From Clostridia bacterium (GTDB lineage Bacteria; Bacillota; Clostridia; Oscillospirales; CAG-272), in the NCBI GenBank assembly GCA_017466685.1, contig JAFTTS010000087.1:1-43337 (forward strand): a stretch of DNA of 43,337 nt. The letters run 5' to 3'. Below are positions 33,225-41,607 of this stretch, piece after piece. Numbering within the stretch: the first letter of the stretch is position 1; every line of letters begins with the position of its first letter. The notes beneath the pieces are model-generated. The model had not been told where the DNA came from and did no database searches. It worked only from the letters and a program-made list of their open reading frames with translations. The translations under genes and the position numbers were made by a program.

Positions 33225-33368
33225 ATTAGTTTACAGTGAAAATTGTGAATTTATAAAGAAGTTTGCATATTTTTTGTCAATCTTTGCGTTTTGTAACATT
33301 TTTGCGATTTAAAACGTGAAAAATTCCAAAAAGTAACACTGCAAACTGTTTTAAGGAGAAAACAAGAA

Positions 33369-35456
33369 ATGAATGAGAAAATAGTTGTTGCTTTAACCTT
33401 TGCGAGTGCGGTATTTGCGTTAATTTTCGCACTGATTCTGGCACTGAAGGTTATGAAATTCCCCGAGGGTACTGACTTAATGAAGAAAATTTCCGAGTCG
33501 ATCAGAAAAGGCGCAAATGCTTATCTGAAGCGTCAGTACCGTATTGTTGCCGTTTTCTTCGGCGTTATGTTCGTCTTACTTGGCGTGATGGCGATCATGA
33601 ATATGATAACTCCATTTGTGCCGTTTGCGTTCCTGACGGGCGGTGTCTTTTCAGCACTTTCCGGCTTTATCGGCATGAAGATCGCAACCCTTTCAAATGC
33701 GAGATGTGCAAATGCCTGCCGCGACGAGCTTAACCGCGGACTTCGTGTTGCCTTTTCAGCCGGAAGCGTTATGGGCTTCACCGTTGTCGGACTCGGACTT
33801 TTAGATATTTCGATCTGGTTCTTCTTACTCAAGTTCGTATTCGGTCTTGAAGCCGAAGCGATCACAGGCGCAATGCTCACATTCGGTATGGGTGCTTCCT
33901 CAATGGCACTGTTCGCACGTGTCGGCGGCGGTATCTTCACCAAGGCGGCGGATGTTGGTGCTGACCTTGTTGGTAAGGTTGAGGCAGGTATACCCGAGGA
34001 TGATCCCCGTAATCCTGCTGTAATTGCCGATAACGTAGGCGATAACGTAGGTGACGTTGCAGGTATGGGCGCTGACCTTTACGAATCGTATGTCGGCTCG
34101 ATCATTTCAGCGTGTGCACTTGGCGTTGCGGCGTTCCACGGCTTTTCCGCGATGGCACTTCCGCTGCTCATTTCCGCGCTCGGTGTCATTTGCTCGATAA
34201 TCGGTACATTCTTCGTTAAAACCAAAGAGGGTGCAACACAGAAGCAGCTTCTCGGTGCGCTCTCCCGCGGTACAAACTTCTCCGCGATAGTTATTGCGAT
34301 AGCTTCGTTTCCGCTTGTGTGGTTTGTTCTCGGAAAGGAATACTGGCCGATCTATTTCGCGATTTTCGCAGGTCTCATCGGCGGTGTGCTGATCGGACGT
34401 GCAACCGAATATTACACCTCGGACAGCTATAAGCCGACCAAAAACCTTGCCGCGACAAGTGAAACAGGTACTGCCACGATCATTATCGGCGGTTTGTCGG
34501 TTGGTATGCTTTCAACTCTGCTTCCGATCATCATTGTTTCGGTATGTATACTCGTTGCATACTTCGTTTCGGGTGGTGCAAGTGACGCATCCCGCGGACT
34601 TTACGGTATCGCACTCGCGGCAGTCGGTATGCTTTCAACCCTCGGTATCACTCTCGCAACCGACGCATACGGCCCTATCGCAGACAATGCAGGCGGTATC
34701 GCGCAGATGGCAGGTCTTGACGAAAAGGTACGCGAACGTACAGACGCGCTCGATTCTCTCGGCAACACCACTGCGGCAACAGGTAAAGGCTTCGCGATCG
34801 GTTCGGCGGCGTTGACCGCACTTGCGCTGATGGCGTCTTACATAGATAAGGTACACACAATCGAGGGCGGTGCAGAGAAGATTGCCAACCTTAATATTAC
34901 AAATCCCACGGTGCTGATCGGTTTGTTCATCGGCGCGTGTCTGCCGTTCGTATTCGCGGCACTCACGATGAATTCTGTCGGAAGAGCGGCACAGAGCATC
35001 GTTAAAGAGGTTCGCCGTCAGTTCAAGGAAATCGTGGGACTCATGGACGGCAAGGCAGATCCCGATTATGCAAAATGCGTTGACCTTTGTACAAAGGCAA
35101 GTCTGCGTGAGATGGTGCTTCCGACTCTCGTTGCGGTGGTTGTGCCGATCGTTGTCGGAATGATACTCGGTTGCTCGGGCGTTGTCGGTATGCTTGCAGG
35201 TGCGACGGTATCGGGATTTTTGATGGCTGTCTATATGTCAAACTCAGGCGGCGCATGGGACAATGCGAAAAAGTATATCGAGGGCGGAAATCACGGCGGC
35301 AAGGGCTCGGATTGTCATAAGGCTGCGGTTGTCGGCGATACTGTCGGAGACCCCTTCAAGGACACAGCAGGTCCGTCTATCAATATTCTGATCAAGCTGC
35401 TTTCGATGATATCCATCGTATTCGCGGCACTTGTTGTAAACTTCTCAATTTTATAA
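33369..35456 (+). CDS. hppA: Membrane-bound K+-dependent pyrophosphatase (H+ or Na+ pump)
   Basis: A 695-residue membrane pyrophosphatase with about 16 membrane segments, using PPi to pump ions out. The substrate site 'EDDPRNPAVIADNVGDNVGDVAGMGADLYESY' (~213-244) and the C-terminal 'SDCHKAAVVGDTVGDPFKDTAGPS' are diagnostic. In 'GNTTAATGKGFAIGSAALTAL' alanine, not lysine, follows NTT, so it belongs to the K+-dependent group, which includes both H+ and Na+ pumps. AAGGAG precedes the start. It is a single-gene unit. Confidence 0.96.
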   Translation: MNEKIVVALTFASAVFALIFALILALKVMKFPEGTDLMKKISESIRKGANAYLKRQYRIVAVFFGVMFVLLGVMAIMNMITPFVPFAFLTGGVFSALSGFIGMKIATLSNARCANACRDELNRGLRVAFSAGSVMGFTVVGLGLLDISIWFFLLKFVFGLEAEAITGAMLTFGMGASSMALFARVGGGIFTKAADVGADLVGKVEAGIPEDDPRNPAVIADNVGDNVGDVAGMGADLYESYVGSIISACALGVAAFHGFSAMALPLLISALGVICSIIGTFFVKTKEGATQKQLLGALSRGTNFSAIVIAIASFPLVWFVLGKEYWPIYFAIFAGLIGGVLIGRATEYYTSDSYKPTKNLAATSETGTATIIIGGLSVGMLSTLLPIIIVSVCILVAYFVSGGASDASRGLYGIALAAVGMLSTLGITLATDAYGPIADNAGGIAQMAGLDEKVRERTDALDSLGNTTAATGKGFAIGSAALTALALMASYIDKVHTIEGGAEKIANLNITNPTVLIGLFIGACLPFVFAALTMNSVGRAAQSIVKEVRRQFKEIVGLMDGKADPDYAKCVDLCTKASLREMVLPTLVAVVVPIVVGMILGCSGVVGMLAGATVSGFLMAVYMSNSGGAWDNAKKYIEGGNHGGKGSDCHKAAVVGDTVGDPFKDTAGPSINILIKLLSMISIVFAALVVNFSIL

Positions 35457-35467
35457 TATAACGAAAA

Positions 35468-35505
35468 CCACCCGTTCATGAGATGATCACGTTCGGGTGG
35501 CTTTT
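35468..35505 (+). terminator. Terminator of hppA
   Basis: CCACCCG (35468-35474) pairs with CGGGTGG (35494-35500), followed by CTTTTTG. Confidence 0.9.
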
Positions 35506-35516
35506 TGCGGTGGTGG

Positions 35517-35557
35517 ATATGCAAACGGTTAAGAAGGAGTTGAACCCGTCTGCATAT
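35517..35557. other. Hairpin between hppA and repeat composite
   Basis: ATATGCA-A-ACGG (35517-35528) pairs with CCGT-C-TGCATAT (35546-35557): 11 pairs with one mismatch and a 17 nt loop that contains AAGGAG. Followed by GATTTTATTATAC. Role unknown; possibly a second terminator. Confidence 0.5.
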
Positions 35558-35612
35558 ACCGATTTTATTATACAATGCCGGCACCGCGACGTCAAGGGAA
35601 AGTTTGGCTATA

Positions 35613-36174
35613 TCTAACTTCAGCCGCGTCAGCGGCGTTACTGCCGTAAAAGAAACAATGAAGCCACTGAGCCGCCGATGTAACTGGCGGCGGACGAACG
35701 GTTACAGCAAACAAAGCGAATCCGGAGCCGTAGGCGGAGTTGAGCGCGAACCGAGCGCAAGCCAAGGAGGGCGGGAGGAGCTCGAGGGGGGTAGGAACCT
35801 GCGGCGAGCTGGTTCCTGTTTCCCTCGAACTTACGCGAAAAATGATTCGCAATCTGAAAAATTTGGATATACTTTCGTTATCCGGGATGAAAGTTACTTT
35901 TATGCTCATATCAAAGAAAGTGCTTTTTCAAAGTATGCTGCTTCGAGCATCGTATCATCCGAAGGGGACGACAACCATGCTGGCGCAAAGTTTTTCGTCC
36001 CCCTCGGGCTCCCCCTCTTTCCTTTGCCTGCGCTCGATTCGCGCTCAACTCCGCCTACGGCTCCGGATTCGCTTTGTCAGCGATAACCGTTCGTCCGCCG
36101 CCAGCTGCGTCGGCGGCTCAAGTGCACCTTTGTTTCTTTCGGTGCATTAACGCCGCGATGCGGCTGAAGTTAGA
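35613..36174. repeat. Head-to-head composite of two structured elements (copies F1 and F2)
   Basis: Perfect 15 bp terminal inverted repeats: TCTAACTTCAGCCGC (35613-35627) and GCGGCTGAAGTTAGA (36160-36174). F1 (forward, to about 35840) and F2 (reverse, from about 35930) each keep GCCGCC/GGCGGC and the CGAGGG-type main stem but lack the 3' module. Their middle is ~90 bp of unrelated sequence. Between hppA and pdxK there is no other gene. F1 resembles copies A/D in the inner AGGAACC/GGTTCC part; F2 resembles E/G. Confidence 0.83.
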
Positions 36175-36241
36175 TTGGTGCACACGAAAATTCCGCTAAT
36201 TTTATGCGGTACACAACTTTTGTTTTTATTTCATTTGCGTA

Positions 36242-36270
36242 TTGCATACGTGAAAAAATTGTAGTATAAT
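36242..36270 (+). promoter_or_regulatory. Sigma-A promoter of the pyridoxal kinase operon
   Basis: TTGCAT (36242-36247), 17 bp spacer, TATAAT (36265-36270), 35 bp before the start codon. Confidence 0.78.
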
Positions 36271-36304
36271 ATTAATATGGTCAATCAACCACCGGAGGTA
36301 TACT

Positions 36305-37183
36305 ATGCAGCGTGATGATACAAAAAGAATACTTGCCGTGCATGATCTGTCTGCCTTCGGACGGTGTGCACTGACGGTCATCATCCCGACTCTTTCGGTT
36401 ATGGGGATGCAGGTCGTTCCGCTCCCGACGGCACTTCTTTCAACTCACACGGGCGACTTCTATAACATGACCTTCACCGATCTTTCAGACACCATGATGC
36501 CGGCACTTGAACACTATAAGTCGCTTCCCATCGGTTTCGATGCCATTTACACGGGCTTCCTCGGGAGTGCAGGTCAGATCGATACCGTCACAAAAACGAT
36601 CGAAATGTTCGGCGAGGGTGCACTGGTGCTTGTCGATCCCGTTATGGGCGATGACGGCAAGGTTTATCAAACGTATACGCCCGAGATGTGTCAACGTATG
36701 CGTGAGCTTTGCCACAAGGCTGATATTATAACGCCGAATCTCACCGAAGCGTATCTGCTTTGCGATGAGGAATATAACGATACCTCGAAGCTTTCTCCTG
36801 ACGCGGCACTTCTTGAGGCAGAACGTCTTGGACGAAAGCTTACCGATACTTACGGAGTTAAAAAGCTTGCACTCACGGGTGTTGAGCTTTCGGATGACCG
36901 TATTGCGACTCTTTCGTGCGACAAGGATTCCGCCGAGCGTGAAAGCGTTCACATAATCCACCGTATCAAGAACGGTTACCCGGGAACAGGCGATCTTTTC
37001 GCGTCGGTACTGCTTGGTGCGATGCTGGGCGGTGACGGTTTCCATGATGCCGTTGAGTTTGCCGGCGGAGTTACCGCAGAAATGATTGCGGATACTTCAA
37101 AATATGATACGCCGCGGCGTGAAGGTTTGCGGCTCGAAAAAAATCTTTACAAACTAATGAAAAAAGGTGATTTTAATGTCTGA
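36305..37183 (+). CDS. Pyridoxal/pyridoxamine kinase
   Basis: A 292-residue ribokinase-like kinase phosphorylating pyridoxal, pyridoxine or pyridoxamine. 'RILAVHDLSAFGRCALTVIIPTLSVMGMQVVPLPTALLSTHT' at the start is the PdxK/PdxY opening; 'LVDPVMGDDGKVYQTY' and 'IITPNLTEAYLL' follow, and 'GYPGTGDLFASVLLGAML' (~224-241) holds the catalytic Asp. CGGAGG lies before the start. It overlaps the next gene, an ECF S component, by 8 bp. The pair suggests vitamin B6 uptake and trapping. Confidence 0.92.
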   Translation: MQRDDTKRILAVHDLSAFGRCALTVIIPTLSVMGMQVVPLPTALLSTHTGDFYNMTFTDLSDTMMPALEHYKSLPIGFDAIYTGFLGSAGQIDTVTKTIEMFGEGALVLVDPVMGDDGKVYQTYTPEMCQRMRELCHKADIITPNLTEAYLLCDEEYNDTSKLSPDAALLEAERLGRKLTDTYGVKKLALTGVELSDDRIATLSCDKDSAERESVHIIHRIKNGYPGTGDLFASVLLGAMLGGDGFHDAVEFAGGVTAEMIADTSKYDTPRREGLRLEKNLYKLMKKGDFNV

Positions 37184-37691
37184 ATCAAAACATAGTCCTA
37201 TTCGTCTTCTGACGCTTGCCGCAGTTCTGTGTGCGCTCGTTTTTGTTGCAACGGCGTACCTTCCGCGTATACCGCTGGGTGCCGGCGGATATGTTCATAT
37301 CGGTGATGCGTTCATCTATCTTGCGGCGGCACTTCTGCCGATGCCGTATGCCTGTGCTGTCGGTGCGATCGGTGCAGGACTCGCGGATGCCTTAACGGGA
37401 TTTTTGATCTATGCTCCCGGTACGGCAGTTATCAAGGCGGCGATGGCATTGTTCTTTACATATAAAAGCAAGAAAATTATCTGTGCACGAAATCTTACAG
37501 CGGTCATACCTGCAGGTGTGGTGTGCATCGGTGGTTACTATTTTTACGACGTTATTCTTGCAAAGAGCTTTGCGGCACCGCTTGCGTGGATTTGGGGTAA
37601 TGTTCTGCAGGCTATCGCGAGTGCGGTGATATTTGTTGTGCTCGGTTTTGTGTTTGACAGGTTTAATTTGAAAAGCAACATTGTGAAATAA
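37176..37691 (+). CDS. ECF transporter S component, probably for vitamin B6
   Basis: About 171 residues from ATG 37176 (MSESKHS), with AAAGGTG 6-7 nt before it; the upstream ATG at 37167 would overlap the ribosome site. Six membrane segments are visible (for example ~11-30, 42-60, 62-85, 90-108, 118-138, 145-165), and 'GGYVHIGDAFIYLAAALLPMPYACAVGAIGAGLADALTG' is typical of the ECF S component fold. It requires the shared EcfA/A'/T module encoded elsewhere. Coupling to pyridoxal kinase is known for pyridoxine S components, so the substrate is inferred from context. Confidence 0.85.
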   Translation: MSESKHSPIRLLTLAAVLCALVFVATAYLPRIPLGAGGYVHIGDAFIYLAAALLPMPYACAVGAIGAGLADALTGFLIYAPGTAVIKAAMALFFTYKSKKIICARNLTAVIPAGVVCIGGYYFYDVILAKSFAAPLAWIWGNVLQAIASAVIFVVLGFVFDRFNLKSNIVK

Positions 37692-37697
37692 TAAAAG

Positions 37698-37735
37698 CGG
37701 CTGTCCGTTTGTTTTTGCGGACAACCGTTTTTTTC
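37698..37735. terminator. Bidirectional terminator between the ECF gene and the ClC gene
   Basis: CGG-CTGTCCG (37698-37707) pairs with CGGACA-ACCG (37718-37727), followed by T7 on the plus strand and by TTTTATT on the minus strand. Confidence 0.88.
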
Positions 37736-37736
37736 G

Positions 37737-39335
37737 TTATATAATGTCTGTTTCGGCTTCAATATACTCTTGCTCTCCGACAATTGCGATAAGCTCACGT
37801 CTGGTTTGCTCCTCGTCATAGGTCGAATAACGAACGTGAAGTGTGTCACCCTCGCGGATGGCTTTACCGCCGTGCTCGTCAACCTGCGCGTTCTGCTTCT
37901 CACTATGCTTGACAGACAGAACGAAAAGATTCGCTGGCCAGAAAATGTCACGTATCTGCTTACCGACGGCGAACGTTCCTGCCCCTACTGTGACAAATGT
38001 ATCGATTACCGTCATCTCTTTGTCGCGGTTCATATGCTTGATCTTGTTATCAAGAACGCTGTCGTTAATGGACTTTACGTCAAATATTTCGGTTATGATA
38101 AACGCGGATGCCGCGGCGACGATCACATAAAATATGTTATCATGACACGAGAGTGCTTCAACGGAAAACACTATTGCGGTAAGCGGCATTTTCATCATTC
38201 CCGATATGCAGGCGCAAATTCCGAGAACGAGTATTATCATGTGATATTCTTCACCGAGACCGAGCAGACCTTCGGCAGATTCGGCAAGCAACGCAGAGAG
38301 TGCTGCACCGAGCGCAAGAATGGGCAGAAAGATGCCGCCGGTTATACGTGTTCCGTTTGAAGCGAGCGTCAGGGTGGAGCGCACTATGAGGAGAAGTATC
38401 AGCATATAAATTGCCGTTTTTCCGTTAAGGAGTGAGAGGATGAACTCGTGACCTGTTGAAATGAAGGAATAGGAGCAGAGTCCGAGAATGAGGGTTAAGA
38501 GAAAGACGGTGAAGATTTTTATGCTGTGCGGAACTTTTTTTGTCTTTTTTGAAATGAGAGTGTTTATAATGCGGTAATATTTAAGAAATCCCACTGCGAA
38601 AAAGCCGACTGTGACACCGATAACAACGGGAATCCAAACGTCTTTTACGGTCAGCGTGGGGAGCTGCATTTTGGGAAAGAGGGTTTCGCTGACGCCAAGG
38701 ATCGGTGCGATTAATTGCGTTGTGAGATATGAGAACATAACTGACGTTGCCGAAACGATGATGATCATAGGTGAGATACGCTGATGTGCTTCCTCGATGC
38801 CGAAAAGTATGCCGGATATCGGTGCGCCGGTTGCGACGGAGAAGCCTGCACAAGCACCGCCGGTCATCGAATATCTGTCCCACGCCATATGTTTTTTAGC
38901 AAGACAAGCGATACTTCCTCTGCCGATGGCGGTACCCATCTGAACGGACGGGCCTTCGGTTCCGAGCGGAACACCGATGAGAAAGGAGGTCAGCGAGAGA
39001 AGAAAAACGCCGATGAGATTTTTCAGCCAATCAAACGGTATTATGCCGCGTAAGATTCCGATTGAGGTTGGTATACCGCCGCCCTGAAGATTTGGAAACT
39101 TTTTATAGCAGAGTGCAAACAGCAGTGCGGTGACGAAGAGTGCGGCTATTACAACAGGGATAAGCAGGATGTTCTCGCGCAGGTAATGATATCCGGTTTC
39201 AGAGGCACTGACCACATATTTTGCACAGAGCTTATAGAATGTTATTAATACAGCGGTGAGGATTCCCGTGATCGATCCGAAAACGAACGCGGGAAAGATG
39301 AGGTTTACAAAATAAGAATTACGGTTTAGTTTCAT
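37737..39335 (-). CDS. ClC-family chloride transporter with TrkA-C domain
   Basis: About 532 residues from ATG 39335, where AAGGGA lies 5 nt upstream; the ATG at 39341 would be directly joined to that site. Residues ~1-430 are the ClC membrane core; ~440-532 are a TrkA-C (RCK C-terminal) ligand-binding domain. The gating glutamate is in 'GTEGPSVQ' (~125-132) and a proton-pathway-like Glu is in 'ILFGIEEAHQR', so H+/Cl- exchange is plausible. The first filter motif reads GGGIP (~86-90) instead of GSGIP: the central Ser that lines the anion site is Gly. Ion selectivity may differ. Confidence 0.9.
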   Translation of the reverse strand: MKLNRNSYFVNLIFPAFVFGSITGILTAVLITFYKLCAKYVVSASETGYHYLRENILLIPVVIAALFVTALLFALCYKKFPNLQGGGIPTSIGILRGIIPFDWLKNLIGVFLLSLTSFLIGVPLGTEGPSVQMGTAIGRGSIACLAKKHMAWDRYSMTGGACAGFSVATGAPISGILFGIEEAHQRISPMIIIVSATSVMFSYLTTQLIAPILGVSETLFPKMQLPTLTVKDVWIPVVIGVTVGFFAVGFLKYYRIINTLISKKTKKVPHSIKIFTVFLLTLILGLCSYSFISTGHEFILSLLNGKTAIYMLILLLIVRSTLTLASNGTRITGGIFLPILALGAALSALLAESAEGLLGLGEEYHMIILVLGICACISGMMKMPLTAIVFSVEALSCHDNIFYVIVAAASAFIITEIFDVKSINDSVLDNKIKHMNRDKEMTVIDTFVTVGAGTFAVGKQIRDIFWPANLFVLSVKHSEKQNAQVDEHGGKAIREGDTLHVRYSTYDEEQTRRELIAIVGEQEYIEAETDII

Positions 39336-39354
39336 TAACATCCCTTGCTTTTCA

Positions 39355-39395
39355 AAAAATTAAAAACGGCCGAAAGTCGATTGACTCAGGGCCGT
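39355..39395 (-). terminator. Terminator after the tRNA pair
   Basis: On the minus strand ACGGCC (39395-39390) pairs with GGCCGT (39371-39366), followed by TTTTAATTTTTT. Confidence 0.85.
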
Positions 39396-39399
39396 TCTG

Positions 39400-39475
39400 T
39401 GGTGGAAGCTACAGGGCTCGAACCTGTGACCCTCTGCTTGTAAGGCAGATGCTCTCCCAGCTGAGCTAAGCTTCC
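39400..39475 (-). tRNA. tRNA-Val (anticodon TAC)
   Basis: A 76 nt cloverleaf: acceptor GGAAGCT/AGCTTCC, D arm TAGCTCAGCTGGGAGAGC, anticodon arm TCTGC-CTTACAA-GCAGA, T arm with GGTTCGAGCCC, and encoded CCA end. The anticodon TAC reads GUN valine codons. It lies 23 bp downstream of tRNA-Gly and probably shares its transcript. Confidence 0.96.
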
Positions 39476-39498
39476 GCTTTCGGTATTACCGAAAAAAA

Positions 39499-39574
39499 TG
39501 GAGCGGATTACGGGGCTCGAACCCGCCACCTCGACCTTGGCAAGGTCGCGCTCTACCAAATGAGCTAAATCCGC
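39499..39574 (-). tRNA. tRNA-Gly (anticodon GCC)
   Basis: A 76 nt cloverleaf: acceptor GCGGATT/AATCCGC, D arm TAGCTCATTTGGTAGAGC, anticodon arm CGACC-TTGCCAA-GGTCG, T arm GGTTCGAGCCC, discriminator T and encoded CCA. The anticodon GCC reads GGC/GGU. Confidence 0.96.
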
Positions 39575-39601
39575 ATGGGTGACTTCTTTTCAACGCATAT
39601 T

Positions 39602-39630
39602 ATTATATCACAACAAGACGCGTTTGTCAA
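39602..39630 (-). promoter_or_regulatory. Consensus promoter of the tRNA-Gly/tRNA-Val unit
   Basis: On the minus strand, TTGACA (39630-39625), 17 bp spacer, TATAAT (39607-39602): a perfect consensus. Confidence 0.9.
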
Positions 39631-39680
39631 TAGGTTTTTTGAAGTTTTTTTGAAAAATAATGTCCGCGGCTTCGAATATA

Positions 39681-39714
39681 AAAACAAAGGGCTGTCTGTG
39701 CTTTTAGACAACCC
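39681..39714 (-). terminator. Terminator of the ydjI-like operon
   Basis: On the minus strand GGGTTGTCT (39714-39706) pairs with AGACAGCCC (39697-39689), followed by TTTGTTTT. Confidence 0.85.
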
Positions 39715-39728
39715 TATGCTTATTTAAT

Positions 39729-40499
39729 TTAGAATCTGCCGCCTCGACCGCCGTGGGAACGTCCCGATGAGCTGCGGTGCATGGAACTACCCGAACCTCC
39801 GCTCGAATTACCTGTGTTTCGCGGTGTACGGATCGTGTTACTGTAAAGGTAACGGTCGCTCTGCGAGGTCAGTCTGAGACTTCCTGCAATAACGTAATTT
39901 GCCGCATTTTTTGCTGCACGCACGGTCGTCATTTTGCCTTTCATCGTGGAAACAATGATGAGCGCAATAATAAAGCCGACGACGAGTGCTATTCCGCTTC
40001 TTGAGAAGATATCGGTATCGCTTGAATTACTGTCAAGCTGTTCGTTACACTCATTTGCAAATGTCAGAAATGCATCGTAGTAGTAGCCGTCCGACAGATC
40101 GTCGATAAAGGCTTCCTCGATTGCATAGAGGGCATCGTCATTGAGATAAGTGGCACCGAGACCGTGTGTGGTTATGTGGTATTCACGGTTTCCCATATCG
40201 ACAACCAGCATTGCGCCGTCATCGTTCACGCCGTAACCGTAACCGTAATCATCGTAAAAATCATCGGCGTAATCCATGATGTCTTTGCCGTTTGTCGAAT
40301 TTATTGTTACAATCGCAACCTCAATTTGACGTGCTTCGGAAATGCTGGTCAGCATATTTTCAAGCGAGAATTTTTCATCCTCTGAAAGAAGCTGTGCATT
40401 ATCAACTACAAGCGGCAGTGTGCGATCTGCCAAAACCGCTGATGAAAGCAGTGTGAGTGCGGTAATGAAAGTTAAAATTACACTAAATATCTTTTTCAT
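39729..40499 (-). CDS. TPM-domain membrane protein, YdjH-like
   Basis: 256 residues from ATG 40499 (MKKIFSV), with GAGGTG (40510-40505) before it; the frame up to 40586 lies within the preceding gene. A signal peptide (~1-23, ending 'SSAVLA') is followed by a TPM/YgcG domain ('LPLVVDNAQLLSEDEKFSLENML' to 'NECNEQL', ~26-150), one membrane helix (~168-186, 'GIALVVGFIIALIIVSTM') and a Gly/Ser/Arg-rich tail. In Bacillus the counterpart YdjH is encoded in pspA-ydjG-ydjH-ydjI. It follows the zinc-ribbon gene by 8 bp. Function is membrane stress related by analogy only. Confidence 0.85.
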   Translation of the reverse strand: MKKIFSVILTFITALTLLSSAVLADRTLPLVVDNAQLLSEDEKFSLENMLTSISEARQIEVAIVTINSTNGKDIMDYADDFYDDYGYGYGVNDDGAMLVVDMGNREYHITTHGLGATYLNDDALYAIEEAFIDDLSDGYYYDAFLTFANECNEQLDSNSSDTDIFSRSGIALVVGFIIALIIVSTMKGKMTTVRAAKNAANYVIAGSLRLTSQSDRYLYSNTIRTPRNTGNSSGGSGSSMHRSSSGRSHGGRGGRF

Positions 40500-40507
40500 C
40501 GCACACC

Positions 40508-41593
40508 TCACAGCATTCCCATAAGCGTTAAAAGCAGAAAGACTATCAGCGAGCATATTCCCGTGCCGCCGAGCAGGAAAGCCCAATATTTGCCCTTGTC
40601 AGTTGGGAGATTGCCGACGAATTTGCCTGTCTGTCCGTTCATCGCGAAGGTGTATTTCTGATTATTCCACGTCGTGTTGAGAAGCCAGACGGGGTAGAGC
40701 ACATAGCGTGTTTTGCCGTTTCCGACGCGGACCGAGCTTTGTTCCGGTGTCACCGAGGAATAGCCGGTAACGGTACTTCTGAACGCATCCTCGGTGCTCG
40801 ATTTGACTCTTTGATTCGCACGTGTACGACTCTGCTCAACGGGGACATCGTAACGATCTGCGAGGTATCCCGAGAGATACGCCGTCTGAAAGTCGACCGC
40901 CTCTGCAAAATTGAACGGTTCGATGGATTCCATCAGGTCGTCCGCCATTTTTGTTGAGCCGTCAACGGGGATGTGGTTGAAGCCGAGCGTGCCGCCTCTT
41001 GTGACGGAGAAATAGCTTGTTTCGGTACAGTAATATTTCGGGGTTGTATAGGTACGAACCCTTGTCGCGCGGTAACGTATATTTGCGTCCGCTTCTGCAT
41101 CGTAAAGCCAGAACGGGACATATACGCCCTTTATCTCGTCGATGTGATTTTCGTCCTTGAAGACCTTCGGAAGCAGAGGCTTACCCTCAAGATGACGCAT
41201 GAGAGCCGCTTTTGCCGCCTTTTTGTCGAGCTTGAACGGGATGACGAGATCGGGACGCAGATCGCCGCCGAGCTGTCCCTTCATGATGACGGGATTGTCA
41301 CAGTACGGGCACTTTGTCGCGGCAGTGGTATCGTCACAGATCACCTCTCCGCCACACGCATTGCAGACGTATATACGCAGTCCCTCTGCTTCACCCTCCT
41401 ACCACTCCTTATGCGCGGTATCATCCCAATTCATTTCGTCGGCGCGGTCGTTTTTCAGATCCTCGTCGTAGCCTTTAAGGGATTCAAGCTCAAATTCGGT
41501 GTCGCAGTATGGGCATTTCGGTTTCTGTATCGTGCTGTCGAACTCGATGTTACCGCCACAGCACGGACATTTATAAAGTAACAGTTCAGCCAT
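40508..41593 (-). pseudogene. YdjG-like zinc-ribbon membrane protein interrupted by an in-frame TAG
   Basis: The frame starts at ATG 41593 (MAELLLYKCPCCGG), reads 64 residues, meets TAG at 41401-41399, and continues in the same frame to TGA at 40510-40508 (about 361 codons in all). The first part has CPCC and CPYC, one zinc ribbon. Right after the stop comes 'EGEAEGLRIYVCNACGGEV' and a second ribbon (CNAC...CPYC), the long 'LRPDLVIPFKLDKKAAKAAL' domain, and one C-terminal membrane helix 'YWAFLLGGTGICSLIVFLLL'. The two halves join without loss in the homologues I recall. No good ribosome site is near the downstream GTG at 41344. It lies 14 bp after the SPFH gene. Nonsense mutation, readthrough or sequencing error are all possible. 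Confidence 0.85.
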
Positions 41594-41607
41594 CGTTTTA
41601 CGTCGCT

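Noticed and set aside
41344-41401. Separate downstream gene starting at GTG 41344 after the amber codon
   Set aside because: The GTG is directly joined to a purine run with no proper spacing, and the 18 residues between stop and GTG carry family-typical sequence including two zinc cysteines, so the frame was originally continuous.
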